This document shows, one piece after another, positions 35,201-43,224 of a stretch of 64,000 nt of DNA. Location of the stretch: positions 1 to 64,000 of the forward strand of contig CAMVLT010000010.1 in the NCBI GenBank assembly GCA_947168395.1, written 5' to 3'. The notes under the pieces are model-generated. The model did no database searches, was not told the DNA's origin, and saw only the letters and a program-made list of their open reading frames with translations. Both the position numbers and the translations under genes were made by a program. Source of the DNA: an uncultured Prevotellaceae bacterium (lineage in GTDB: Bacteria > Bacteroidota > Bacteroidia > Bacteroidales > Bacteroidaceae). Numbering within the stretch: position 1 is the stretch's first letter; every line of letters begins with the position of its first letter.

Positions 35201-36109
35201 TTATTCCAAATAGTCTATATAGTTAAAGTCTTCTGGCAAGTTCACAGGAATACGCATAAGAATAACGGTTCCTTTCCAGTTGAACAAGTCCTTCAAGTCA
35301 ATATAGTCATTGGCCCCATTCTCATAACGGTGGAATGCTCCACCTGACATCATGAAGAAAGCTCCTTTCATACCAACGACGAGCATCTCCTTTGATGTAG
35401 AAATGCCATAGCCTCTATTCTCGGCCTCTGGGCGATTTTTGGTTGAATATCCTTCATTTGCCAATTTCAGTGCCTCAACCTCATGATCGTCGATTTCTTC
35501 TTGATATAATCCTGCATTCTTGAAACTGTTGAAAATGGTGACTCCTGTATCGGCAATGCATAGGTCTATCATACCTTCCTGTTCGAGATATTGTGAAAAG
35601 ACATATCCATTTTTGCTGTGAGAATGTTCATAAATATTATCCAACAACTCACTGATGAGATAGCTTAATGATGAGCCACCACCCCGTCCTATATTAGTCT
35701 GCTTTGTAATGATATGCTGCATAATGGATCCAAAAGAATCTTTATTGGCATCCGTCATGGCGAAACTACAAAGGGGAATATAGGTTCTGTCAAGATACTG
35801 AGCCATAACGGCTTCTATATCTTCACGGCTGTCTCTGTCAAAGTGTAACATACGGTCGAAACAGATGCTGTTCAGATATGACTGCAAGCGAAGTGACATA
35901 TTGACACATTCAATGTTTCTGCCAGACGTGTTCTTGTATATTGCCAATGGAGCCAGAAAGAATGGATGCAAAGTAGTAACACCTGTGAAATCCCACAGCA
36001 CAGCTTCACTCGCCTCCGTTTCAGCAATAACCTTTATAAGATAGTTAAAGCTGAAACCGATGCGAACCTCCCCGGCTATATTGGGTATCTTCACAATTCT
36101 CTTTTCCAT
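35201..36109 (-). CDS. STAS-like/GHKL ATPase fusion regulator
   Basis: A 302-residue cytoplasmic protein. The N-terminal part (about 25-80) has a STAS-like strand-helix (AVLWDFTGVTTLHPFFLAPL). The C-terminal half is a GHKL ATPase: N-box SELLDNIYEHSHS near residue 175, G1 CIADTGVTIF near 210, and G2 RGYGISTSKEML near 254. There is no phospho-acceptor His domain, so it resembles anti-sigma-type kinases rather than sensor kinases. I begin at the ATG 36109 because a TTTG-N20-TAACTTTG promoter lies just upstream; an upstream in-frame ATG at 36163 lies within that promoter. No sigma factor is adjacent, so the target is unknown. Confidence 0.72.
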   Translation of the reverse strand: MEKRIVKIPNIAGEVRIGFSFNYLIKVIAETEASEAVLWDFTGVTTLHPFFLAPLAIYKNTSGRNIECVNMSLRLQSYLNSICFDRMLHFDRDSREDIEAVMAQYLDRTYIPLCSFAMTDANKDSFGSIMQHIITKQTNIGRGGGSSLSYLISELLDNIYEHSHSKNGYVFSQYLEQEGMIDLCIADTGVTIFNSFKNAGLYQEEIDDHEVEALKLANEGYSTKNRPEAENRGYGISTSKEMLVVGMKGAFFMMSGGAFHRYENGANDYIDLKDLFNWKGTVILMRIPVNLPEDFNYIDYLE

Positions 36110-36132
36110 AGAACAACTATTGTTATCAGGTG

Positions 36133-36164
36133 CAAAGTTACAAACAAAAAATGAAACTGCCAAA
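36133..36164 (-). promoter_or_regulatory. Consensus promoter of the ATPase/STAS pair
   Basis: Minus strand TTTG (36161-36164), 20 bases, TAACTTTG (36133-36140), 23 bases before the ATG. Confidence 0.75.
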
Positions 36165-36329
36165 CTTTAGGTCTTTTTTATCGAATTGCAAATTCTTACA
36201 GGTTATAATGGACAAAAATCTTCGAAAATCTAACACAAATCTTTCACTTTTTTTTTGTGGATTTTTGTAGATTTTTGTTCTTAAAGATACTGGGACTGAT
36301 AGTTTCGTTTGTACATAGTATTTTTAAAA

Positions 36330-36660
36330 AATATGGTCACTTTGTCACTTCTTTAGCTAATATATTGTTTTTTAATTGGTTAAATGTGAAAGGTGGTAGT
36401 CTTAGTTGTCACTTTCTGTCACTATTTGAAAAGTGACAAAATGGTGACAGTATAGTGATGGATAAAAAGTCTGTAAATCGCTGATTATCAATTGATGTTT
36501 TCTGAATAGTGATGGTGATAGTGGTTTTTAAACATTTTCTTGAGGGAAGTGTGGAGAAGTTGGGGTCTTTTGATGATAAATCGGGTCTCGGGGTTTACCG
36601 TAAGTAAACTGGGAGTTTACCCTAGGTAAACCCTGGGTTTACCCTACTTAAACCTATAGA
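36330..36660. repeat. Dispersed intergenic repeat, copy 2 (inverted)
   Basis: Read on the minus strand this repeats the order of motifs in 8232-8640: TAGGGTAAACCC units (36591-36655), aaaatgttt, caccatcactatt, cactatactgtcac and agtgacaaagtga. Nothing else is visible in the roughly 590-base gap apart from the class B unit next to it. Confidence 0.6.
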
Positions 36661-36735
36661 CCCCCTCTGGCTCCAGCCAGACCCCCTCCGGCTCCCCCTG
36701 TTTAGGGGGAGAGATTGGGGGGAGAGATTGAGGGA
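36657..36735. repeat. Class B palindromic repeat, intergenic
   Basis: Two partial copies of accccctctggctcc and one full ctccccctgtttagggggag stem, just after the acetyltransferase-like gene. Confidence 0.65.
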
Positions 36736-36758
36736 AGGGTGAGGTGAAGAGGTGAAGG

Positions 36759-37913
36759 TTATAGGGCTTTTTTGTAGCAGCGGCGGCGCTTGTGCTGTTC
36801 GTTCTCTAAGTACTGCCACTGTGCTTGGACGGCGGTGTTACTCTCCATGTGAACGTGGGTTTCGCCCCACTTGAAGCCGTACTTCTGATAGATAGGGATG
36901 AGGGTGTAGAAAAGAAGGGCGTTGGCACCCTTTGAACGGTATTCGGGCAGGACACCGATGAGGAGGCAGTCGACGATGTCGGTCTTCTTCAGATAGAGGG
37001 CTTTGAAGAGGTGCCACCAGCCGAAGGGCAACAAGCGACCCTTGCGGCACTTCTGGAGGGCACGGGTCAACGAAGGGATGCTGATGCCGACGCCAATAAC
37101 ATCGTGATTGGGCGTGTTCCAGTCCTCGATGACGCAGAGCATGTCCATCGAGAAGAACTTGAAGTACTCTTTCACGTAGGTATCTATCTGGCGATCAGTC
37201 ATTTGCGAATATCCGTAGAGGTTGCCGAAGGTCTTGTTCACCACCTCCAGCACCTTGCGGCCGTAGCCTTCGGGGCCGAACACCTGGCTGCGCTTCAGCT
37301 GAGGGCAATGCAGGTTGTAACGCTTCTGGACCATCTGCGCCACCTTCGAGAATTTCTCGGGCATATCGCCCTTGGGTACGAAGGCTTTATACTCCACGTA
37401 GTCGTTGTCCTTCTCGTACCCCTCCATCTGCTCCATCAATTTGGGGTAGTACTCATAGTTGTAGATGGTGGCCATAGTACCTAACTGGTCGAATCCCTTG
37501 ATAAGCATACCCTCAGGATCCATATCGGTGAAGCCGAGGGGGCCAATAATTTCGGTCATGCCTTTTTGGCGTCCGTAGTCCTCGACGGCTCCAAGAAGTG
37601 CCCGCATCACTTCGGCATCGTCCACCAGGTCAATCCATCCGAATCGCACAGCCTTTCGCTGCCACTGCTCGTTGTAGCGGTGGTTGATGATGGCGGCGAC
37701 ACGTCCCACAAGCCGTCCGTCACGATAGGCCATGTAGTATTCAGCCTCACAAAATTCGAAGGCCGCGTTCTGGTCCTTGCTCAAGGTGTGCAGTTCGTCG
37801 CTGTACAGATTTGGCGCATCGAACTTGTTGCCTTTATACAATTCGTAATGCAACTCAATGAAAGCCTTCAAATCTTTCTTAGTTTCCACCTTTTTAATGT
37901 CAACTGATGCCAT
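36759..37913 (-). CDS. GNAT-like N-acyltransferase family protein
   Basis: A 384-residue cytoplasmic protein common in Bacteroidetes. The first half has a GNAT-like region (YYMAYRDGRLVGRVAAIINHRYNE; FGWIDLVDDAEVMRALL; GPLGFTDMDPEGMLIKGFD) and the second half another (DIVDCLLIGVLPEYRSKGANALLFYTLIPIYQKYGFKWGETHVHMESN) with the R-x-x-G-x-x acyl-CoA-type loop. Substrate is unknown. It is divergent from the OmpA gene with a shared intergenic region holding promoter elements for both. Confidence 0.75.
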   Translation of the reverse strand: MASVDIKKVETKKDLKAFIELHYELYKGNKFDAPNLYSDELHTLSKDQNAAFEFCEAEYYMAYRDGRLVGRVAAIINHRYNEQWQRKAVRFGWIDLVDDAEVMRALLGAVEDYGRQKGMTEIIGPLGFTDMDPEGMLIKGFDQLGTMATIYNYEYYPKLMEQMEGYEKDNDYVEYKAFVPKGDMPEKFSKVAQMVQKRYNLHCPQLKRSQVFGPEGYGRKVLEVVNKTFGNLYGYSQMTDRQIDTYVKEYFKFFSMDMLCVIEDWNTPNHDVIGVGISIPSLTRALQKCRKGRLLPFGWWHLFKALYLKKTDIVDCLLIGVLPEYRSKGANALLFYTLIPIYQKYGFKWGETHVHMESNTAVQAQWQYLENEQHKRRRCYKKAL

Positions 37914-37953
37914 AATCTACTCCTAATTTAGTCCATTTTACCCAAATATGTGG

Positions 37954-37961
37954 CAAAGATA
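37954..37961 (-). promoter_or_regulatory. Putative -7 element TATCTTTG of the GNAT-like gene
   Basis: TAnnTTTG on the minus strand, 41 bases before the start; upstream box TTTC instead of TTTG at N20. Confidence 0.5.
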
Positions 37962-37991
37962 CACATATTTATTAAAAAAAAGAAAGAATTA

Positions 37992-38023
37992 TTTGGATTT
38001 TTCAATAAGTTAAGCTACTTTTG
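37992..38023 (+). promoter_or_regulatory. Consensus promoter of the OmpA-family gene
   Basis: TTTG (37992-37995), 20 bases, TACTTTTG (38016-38023), 43 bases before the ATG. Confidence 0.78.
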
Positions 38024-38066
38024 CAGGCAAAAGCAGATAATTATTTATAACTAATTGCAATTAAGT

Positions 38067-39203
38067 ATGAAGAAAACTCTATTCCTTGCAGCATTTTCGC
38101 TGCTCATGTCCAATGCCGTGATGGCACAAGACTGTTGTGCCGATGGCGGTAAACTCAAGTCCTACAGCTTCGTTGAAGTTCAGGGAGGCTTGGAGTGGAC
38201 AACGACCGATGCCAAGATTGACAAGCTGCTCATGCCCATCGGTGCCGTTTCGGTAGGTCATTACTTTACGCCTGTTGTCGGAGCACGTCTTCACGTGTCG
38301 GGCATTCAGGCCAAAGGCCGTTTCGAGAGTATGGACAAAGACTACAAGTGGAACTTTATCACCACTAACGCCGACGTCCTCATCAACCTCACCAACCTGT
38401 TCAGCAAGAACTACAGCCATCCGCTGAACCTCATCTTCGTGGGAGGTATCGGTCTGTCGAACGCCTGGAAGAACGACGACATGAAGGAGATTGTGAACAA
38501 CAATCCCAACATGGCTCCCCTTGCATGGACCAGCAAAAACCGCTTGAGCCACAACCTGCGTGCCGGTCTGCGCTTAGAGACGAACGTCACGAAGCCCATC
38601 GGCGTTTCGTTGGAGTTTGATGCCAACAGCATGGACGACCGCTTCAACAGCAAGACCAACGACGCCGACGACTGGATGATCAGCGGCATGATTGGCCTGA
38701 GCTACCGTTTCGGCTACAAGAAGGAGTGTTGCAAGAAGGTGGAACCCGTCAAGGAGCCAGAGCCCATCCCCGTTGTTGAGCCTGCACCCGTTCCCGTTGT
38801 GGAGAAGAAGCTGGTGAAGAAGGTGATTGAGAAGGAACAGGCTGTGAAGCTGCACAAGGAAGTGTTCTACGCTATCCGTGTGAGTGCCAACGAGACGCCG
38901 AGTGCCATTATGGAGCAGGTAGCCAACTTCATTAAGGAGAACAAGAACACCAAGGTGAGCATCGTTGGCTACGCCGACAAGGGTACCGGTAATCCTACCA
39001 TCAACAAGAAGTATGCTGCCAACCGTGCCAACCAGTTCAAGGACGACCTTGTGAAGCGTTATGGCGTTGATCCCAGCATCATCACTACCGACTCAAAGGG
39101 TGACACCGTTCAGCCGTTTGCCGAGAACGACAAGAACCGTTGCGTCATCATTGACGCCGAGGGCATCCGTGTCATTAAAGAGACTATTGAGGTAGAGGAA
39201 TAA
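38067..39203 (+). CDS. OmpA-family outer-membrane protein
   Basis: A 378-residue protein with a signal peptide (MKKTLFLAAFSLLMSNAVMA), an eight-strand-type beta-barrel region (about 30-225), a Pro/Val/Glu hinge (KEPEPIPVVEPAPVPVVEKK) and a C-terminal OmpA peptidoglycan-binding domain (FIKENKNTKVSIVGYADKGT; NKKYAANRANQFKDDLVKRYGV). It tethers the outer membrane to peptidoglycan and is normally abundant, in keeping with the perfect promoter upstream. The ATG at 38067 gives the signal peptide directly; an upstream TTG is not needed. Confidence 0.92.
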   Translation: MKKTLFLAAFSLLMSNAVMAQDCCADGGKLKSYSFVEVQGGLEWTTTDAKIDKLLMPIGAVSVGHYFTPVVGARLHVSGIQAKGRFESMDKDYKWNFITTNADVLINLTNLFSKNYSHPLNLIFVGGIGLSNAWKNDDMKEIVNNNPNMAPLAWTSKNRLSHNLRAGLRLETNVTKPIGVSLEFDANSMDDRFNSKTNDADDWMISGMIGLSYRFGYKKECCKKVEPVKEPEPIPVVEPAPVPVVEKKLVKKVIEKEQAVKLHKEVFYAIRVSANETPSAIMEQVANFIKENKNTKVSIVGYADKGTGNPTINKKYAANRANQFKDDLVKRYGVDPSIITTDSKGDTVQPFAENDKNRCVIIDAEGIRVIKETIEVEE

Positions 39204-39210
39204 CAGCATT

Positions 39211-40377
39211 TCAGCCTCTGCTGCAAATCAGCAGGACTTTTTTCCCGTCGGCGAGGGTGGTAGCAAATATATAAGTGCTACCACCCTCGCTCAGTTTCAG
39301 CCGCTTGCGCAGTTCGGCTACAGACAAGGGGAAGTTTCTGACGGCAATATTGGCCTGCGTCAGTCCCTGCAGGTGGTGACGCAGGTCATGCTTGTTCATC
39401 GTGGTGACGGCATCAACATGGAAGATGCGGCCTGGGAAGTCTTCTACCAGTTTATCGGAAACGAAGAGGTGGCTGTTTTGGGCCAGTTGGTCGAGGGAGA
39501 AGCGGGTGGCTAATTCGGCGAAGCAGCCAGCTTTCATGATGGAGGCGTTGGGGGAGTAGAGGTAATGGGGATTATGAGGCCAATGTGGCCAATGGGACTC
39601 ATGAGACTCATGAGACCAATGGGCTTCGAACTTGGTGTTATCATTGGCGCAGACGAGGCGGAAAGAGGTGCCTGGAGATAAGAGGATGAGGAGTTCCTTG
39701 CACTCGTTGGCTACGGAGACAATGTGGACTTCGCGGACATACTGGGAGCCGAGGTCGGATACGGCCTTGCGCCAGTCGAGCATTGGGGAGAGCTTTATCA
39801 GCACCCGTTCGGCCTTTTCCAGAAGCAGGTCACGGATGGAGAGCACATTGGGGGTACAGTCGGAGATGCCGTAGGTACGGCCTCCGTGGTCGTCACGACG
39901 GGCTGGGTCTATATAAATAAGGTCGGCCGGGGGCATCGTTTGCAGGTAGTCCGTACCGTCGCCACAGACAACGACAGCCTGATGCAGTCCCAAAAGACGG
40001 AAGTTCTCGGCAGCTATCTCACAGAGAGGGGCTTGTCGTTCTACATAGACAGCCTCGGCAAAACCACGCGCCATCACCGAGAAGTCGACACCAAAACCAC
40101 CCGTCAGGTCGACAAGCCGATGGCCACTTCCCGCCATGTCGGCTTTGTAGCGGGCTGTCTGCTCGCTGGAGCATTGTTCCATCGACAGATGAGGCGGATA
40201 GACAATGCCCTCCGTAGCCGCCCACGACGGCAATTTCCGCCTTGCCGTCTGCCGCCCCGCTATCTGGTCGAGTGCAAAAGGAAAATCCACCGCAAGGTTC
40301 TTAGTCCCCCTAAGTGCCAATTGGCGCACATCGTCATCGGCATGGTTACGGATGAAATCTATCGTTGCCTGATTCAT
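39211..40377 (-). CDS. SAM-dependent methyltransferase with THUMP-like domain and an inserted His-rich repeat
   Basis: A 388-residue class I methyltransferase-like protein. The SAM motif is VDLTGGFGVDFSVMA near residue 88, and the catalytic-type loop is YIDPARRDDHGGRTYG near 155. A C-terminal THUMP-like domain follows (DAVTTMNKHDLRHHLQGL; NFPLSVAELRKRLKL). Between them residues of about 248-267 read HWSHESHESHWPHWPH, encoded by tandem class C units (39571-39624); this looks like an in-frame repeat insertion in a loop. RNA modification is likely; the target is unknown. It converges with the OmpA gene. Confidence 0.85.
   Translation of the reverse strand: MNQATIDFIRNHADDDVRQLALRGTKNLAVDFPFALDQIAGRQTARRKLPSWAATEGIVYPPHLSMEQCSSEQTARYKADMAGSGHRLVDLTGGFGVDFSVMARGFAEAVYVERQAPLCEIAAENFRLLGLHQAVVVCGDGTDYLQTMPPADLIYIDPARRDDHGGRTYGISDCTPNVLSIRDLLLEKAERVLIKLSPMLDWRKAVSDLGSQYVREVHIVSVANECKELLILLSPGTSFRLVCANDNTKFEAHWSHESHESHWPHWPHNPHYLYSPNASIMKAGCFAELATRFSLDQLAQNSHLFVSDKLVEDFPGRIFHVDAVTTMNKHDLRHHLQGLTQANIAVRNFPLSVAELRKRLKLSEGGSTYIFATTLADGKKVLLICSRG
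39571..39624. repeat. Class C micro-repeat inside the methyltransferase gene
   Basis: Units ggccaatg and gactcatgagac in tandem, read in frame as a His/Ser/Trp/Pro stretch. Related units lie at 40996-41034 and 46435-46463. Confidence 0.75.
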
Positions 40378-40395
40378 TTACTATTGTTTAGGATG

Positions 40396-40403
40396 CAAAA
40401 TTA
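40396..40403 (-). promoter_or_regulatory. Putative -7 element TAATTTTG of the methyltransferase gene
   Basis: TAnnTTTG on the minus strand 19 bases before the ATG; no upstream TTTG at N20. Confidence 0.4.
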
Positions 40404-40447
40404 CGAAATAAATACCAATTATCAATTGTCGTTTATCAATTATTTTG

Positions 40448-40455
40448 TAACTTTG
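40448..40455 (+). promoter_or_regulatory. Putative -7 element TAACTTTG of the LOG gene
   Basis: TAnnTTTG ending nine bases before the LOG ATG, which implies a leader of only a few bases. Confidence 0.45.
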
Positions 40456-40464
40456 TACCCAATT

Positions 40465-41001
40465 ATGAAGATATGTGTTTTTTGTTCTGCAAATCAGCAG
40501 ATAGACCCCGCATTCTTTGCGGCAACCGAGGAATTGGGACGGTGGGCAGCCGAAAACGGCCATTCCATCGTGTACGGCGGTGTAAATCAGGGGCTGATGG
40601 AGTGTCTTGCCAAGGCGGCCCACGAAGCCCACGGACGCACCATCGGTGTGATTCCATCGATGGTCGAGAAGTCGGGAAGGACGAGCGACTATGTAGATGT
40701 GGAAATACGCTGCGACAACTTGACAGACCGCAAGCAGCTGATGATGGACCAAGGCGATGTGTTTGTGGCTCTGCCTGGAGGCATCGGCACACTCGACGAG
40801 ATATTTACCGTTGCAGCATCGGCCACCATCGGGTATCATCAGAAGGCTGTTATCCTTTATAATATAAAGGAATGCTGGACGGGACTTGTTGCTTTGCTCG
40901 ATGAGCTACAGCAGCGCGGCATGATGCGCGGCCACTGGCGGGACTACATCAAAGTGGCCAGTTCCTTGGAGGAACTGGCCAGTATGGTGGAGGAATCATG
41001 A
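40465..41001 (+). CDS. LOG family phosphoribohydrolase
   Basis: A 178-residue Rossmann-like protein of the LOG family, which in plants and some bacteria releases a free base from cytokinin or other nucleoside 5'-monophosphates. The signature PGGIGTLDE lies near residues 112-120 and GGVNQGLM near 38. I chose the ATG at 40465, which gives the family's usual MKICVFCSAN opening; the frame stays open far upstream but that part runs antisense through the methyltransferase gene. The stop lies at the edge of a class C micro-repeat that fills the gap to the flavodiiron gene. Confidence 0.9.
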   Translation: MKICVFCSANQQIDPAFFAATEELGRWAAENGHSIVYGGVNQGLMECLAKAAHEAHGRTIGVIPSMVEKSGRTSDYVDVEIRCDNLTDRKQLMMDQGDVFVALPGGIGTLDEIFTVAASATIGYHQKAVILYNIKECWTGLVALLDELQQRGMMRGHWRDYIKVASSLEELASMVEES

Positions 41002-41034
41002 GGGCTATGGGGCCAATGAGACCAATGGCTTATA
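40996..41034. repeat. Class C micro-repeat between LOG and flavodiiron genes
   Basis: atcatgagggctatggggcc followed by aatgagaccaatgg; the LOG stop (TGA) is part of it. Confidence 0.6.
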
Positions 41035-42247
41035 GGGATAGTAGGCGCTTTGCCATAGCTTGACCTAAGGCTTCGCATTTGGCAATGGTCTCGTCGGTGA
41101 GGGCCTGCTTGATTTCTACGGGGGTGCCAACCTGCTCGTAGTGTAGGCGTTCTTCATTCCACTTCGTGATTTCACCGACAGCCTTCGATGCCCAGCTGAA
41201 AGAGCCAAACCACCCGAAGAGACGACCCTTGATGTCCTTCTGCGACAGTTCGTCGAGCAGGACGTTCATCTCGTGGTAGAGGCCGGTATTGTAAGTCGGC
41301 GCACCTACGATGAGGCCACGATAGCGGAAGAGGTCGCGGATGATATAAGAATGGTGGGTCTTCGAGACGTTGTACATCACGATGTTCTTCAGTCCGGCCT
41401 GAGCGGCAGCGCGGGCAATGACCTCGGCGGCACGCTCGGTGTTGCCGTACATCGTTCCATAACAGATAACGAGTCCAGGTTCAGCCTCATACTTCGAGAG
41501 ACGGTCGTAAATGCCGATGACCTTTTCGACGTACTGATGCCAGACGGGGCCGTGGGTGGAGCAGATGTAGTCGACTTTTACGCCGGCAAGTTTCTTCAAG
41601 GCCATCTGGACTGGGGTGCCGTACTTGCCGACAATGTTGGAATAGTAGCGCGTCATCTCAAGCCAAAACTCGTCGCAGTTCATCTGCTCGTCGACGTAGG
41701 CACCGTTGAGGGCACCGAAGCAGCCGAAAGCGTCGCCAGAGAAGAGGACGGTTTGTTGCTGCGACCCAGCAACAGACGGGACGGTGGCAAGCGTCATCAT
41801 GGTTTCAGGCCAGTGGACCATGGGGGTGAGGACGAACTGGAGCTGGTGGGCACCGAGGGAGAGCGTGTCGGCGGGAGAACCGCTGACCGCATGAAGGCCG
41901 GTAGTTAGGTGGTAGAAGCCCGCCATCATGTCGAAAGTCTTCTTGTTACCAATAATCTGGATGTCGGGGTAGAACTGGCGAAGGAGGGCCAGAGAGCCGC
42001 TGTGGTCAGGCTCCATGTGGTTGACCACGACATAGTCGATGGGGCGGTCACCGATAACCTCGCGGATGTTCTCGAGGAAAGGCATGAAGAAGTCGACCTC
42101 TACGGTATCGATGAGGCACACTTTCTCGTCATCAATCAGATAAGCGTTATAGCTGACGCCGTTGGGCAGTGGCCAGAGACCTTCGAAAAGCGTCTTGTTG
42201 CGGTCGTTGACACCGACGTAATAGATTTTGCTGATGATTTCTTTCAT
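41030..42247 (-). CDS. Flavodiiron protein (A-type flavoprotein)
   Basis: A 405-residue cytoplasmic flavodiiron protein that reduces oxygen or nitric oxide. The metallo-beta-lactamase-like domain has VVNHMEPDHSGSLA near residue 76 with the His-x-Glu-x-Asp-His diiron motif and further ligands in PMVHWPETMM and FSGDAFGCFG. The C-terminal flavodoxin domain has the FMN phosphate loop YGTMYGNTERAAEVI near 257. There is no rubredoxin extension. It follows the PfkB gene by nine bases, hence the same transcript, although the roles look unrelated. Confidence 0.93.
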   Translation of the reverse strand: MKEIISKIYYVGVNDRNKTLFEGLWPLPNGVSYNAYLIDDEKVCLIDTVEVDFFMPFLENIREVIGDRPIDYVVVNHMEPDHSGSLALLRQFYPDIQIIGNKKTFDMMAGFYHLTTGLHAVSGSPADTLSLGAHQLQFVLTPMVHWPETMMTLATVPSVAGSQQQTVLFSGDAFGCFGALNGAYVDEQMNCDEFWLEMTRYYSNIVGKYGTPVQMALKKLAGVKVDYICSTHGPVWHQYVEKVIGIYDRLSKYEAEPGLVICYGTMYGNTERAAEVIARAAAQAGLKNIVMYNVSKTHHSYIIRDLFRYRGLIVGAPTYNTGLYHEMNVLLDELSQKDIKGRLFGWFGSFSWASKAVGEITKWNEERLHYEQVGTPVEIKQALTDETIAKCEALGQAMAKRLLSL

Positions 42248-42256
42248 AGTCGTTTA

Positions 42257-43189
42257 TTATTGTTTCTTCAATTGATTGGCAAATTCGATATCGATGCTGT
42301 TGCTCAGGCTTTTGCAGCAATTGGCCGAGAATGCCTGGGCACACTCCATGAGCTGGTCCCACTGCTGTTCGGTCAGCCCAGCCTCAATGTCAGCCCGAGT
42401 GATGTTGTGGTGAATAAGGCCATAGACGAAGCCAGCATTGAAGTTGTCGCCAGCCCCGATGGTACTGACAGTCTCAGTCGTGGGCACGGGATACTGCTTG
42501 CAGAAGCCCCCTTCAGCCCTTAGCTCTACAGGCTGGGCACCACGGGTATAGATAAACTTCTTGGTATAGAAGGAAATCTCGCTGCGGTAGACCGAGTCGG
42601 CATCCTTCTTGCGGTACATCACTTCAAAATCCTCGTCCGAGCCACGAACTATGTCAGCCAGTTCGTAATTCTCCAGCAGATTGGGTGTCACCTTCATCAA
42701 GTCGTTACGATGGGAAGCACGGTAGTTCACGTCATAATAGAGGATGGCACCATGCTGCTTGGCATAGTCCAGAAAACCTACCACTTGAGGACGTACCACC
42801 GGATTGATGGCGAAGAACGAACCAAAGATTACCACGTCATCAGGCTGCACTTTGGGATATACAAAGTCAAGCTGGTCGTGGAGATGGTCTTTATAAAAAA
42901 TATACTCGGCATCGTTCTCTTCATCGAGAAAGGCCAGTGAGATAGGCGACTTCGATTCCGCGAAGGTGTTCACATTGGTAGCATCGACGCCATTGTCGGT
43001 TAAATACTTCTTCACGTACCTACCTACCCTGTCGTTGCCAGCCTCACCGATGAACATGGAAGGCACACCTGCCCTCCCCAAAGAGATGATGGCGTTGAAC
43101 GCCGAGCCGCCCGGTACAGCCTGTATGGGCTGTTCGCCCTTGAAAATGATGTCGAGAACAGTCTCGCCAATTCCTATTACTTTACGCAT
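42257..43189 (-). CDS. PfkB-family sugar/nucleoside kinase
   Basis: A 310-residue ribokinase-fold kinase. The glycine-rich entry PGGSAFNAIISLGRAG lies near residue 31 and the catalytic anion hole GAGDNFNAGFVYG near 243, with the base Asp. Fructokinase-like proteins are the closest by general pattern; the exact substrate cannot be read. It lies 32 bases after pnuT and 9 before the flavodiiron gene. Bacteroidetes thiamine operons often end with thiamine pyrophosphokinase; here the position is taken by this kinase, which does not resemble that enzyme. Confidence 0.85.
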   Translation of the reverse strand: MRKVIGIGETVLDIIFKGEQPIQAVPGGSAFNAIISLGRAGVPSMFIGEAGNDRVGRYVKKYLTDNGVDATNVNTFAESKSPISLAFLDEENDAEYIFYKDHLHDQLDFVYPKVQPDDVVIFGSFFAINPVVRPQVVGFLDYAKQHGAILYYDVNYRASHRNDLMKVTPNLLENYELADIVRGSDEDFEVMYRKKDADSVYRSEISFYTKKFIYTRGAQPVELRAEGGFCKQYPVPTTETVSTIGAGDNFNAGFVYGLIHHNITRADIEAGLTEQQWDQLMECAQAFSANCCKSLSNSIDIEFANQLKKQ

Positions 43190-43216
43190 AAGATTGCTAA
43201 TTTACATTTCTGGGCG

Positions 43217-43224
43217 CAAAGTTA
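43217..43224 (-). promoter_or_regulatory. Putative -7 element TAACTTTG before the PfkB gene
   Basis: TAnnTTTG at the end of pnuT, 27 bases before the kinase ATG. It may give the kinase and flavodiiron genes expression independent of the riboswitch. Confidence 0.45.

Noticed and set aside
39724..40464. Long N-terminal extension of the LOG gene
   Set aside because: It lies antisense to the methyltransferase gene and the family opening MKICVFCSAN begins at 40465 after a promoter box.
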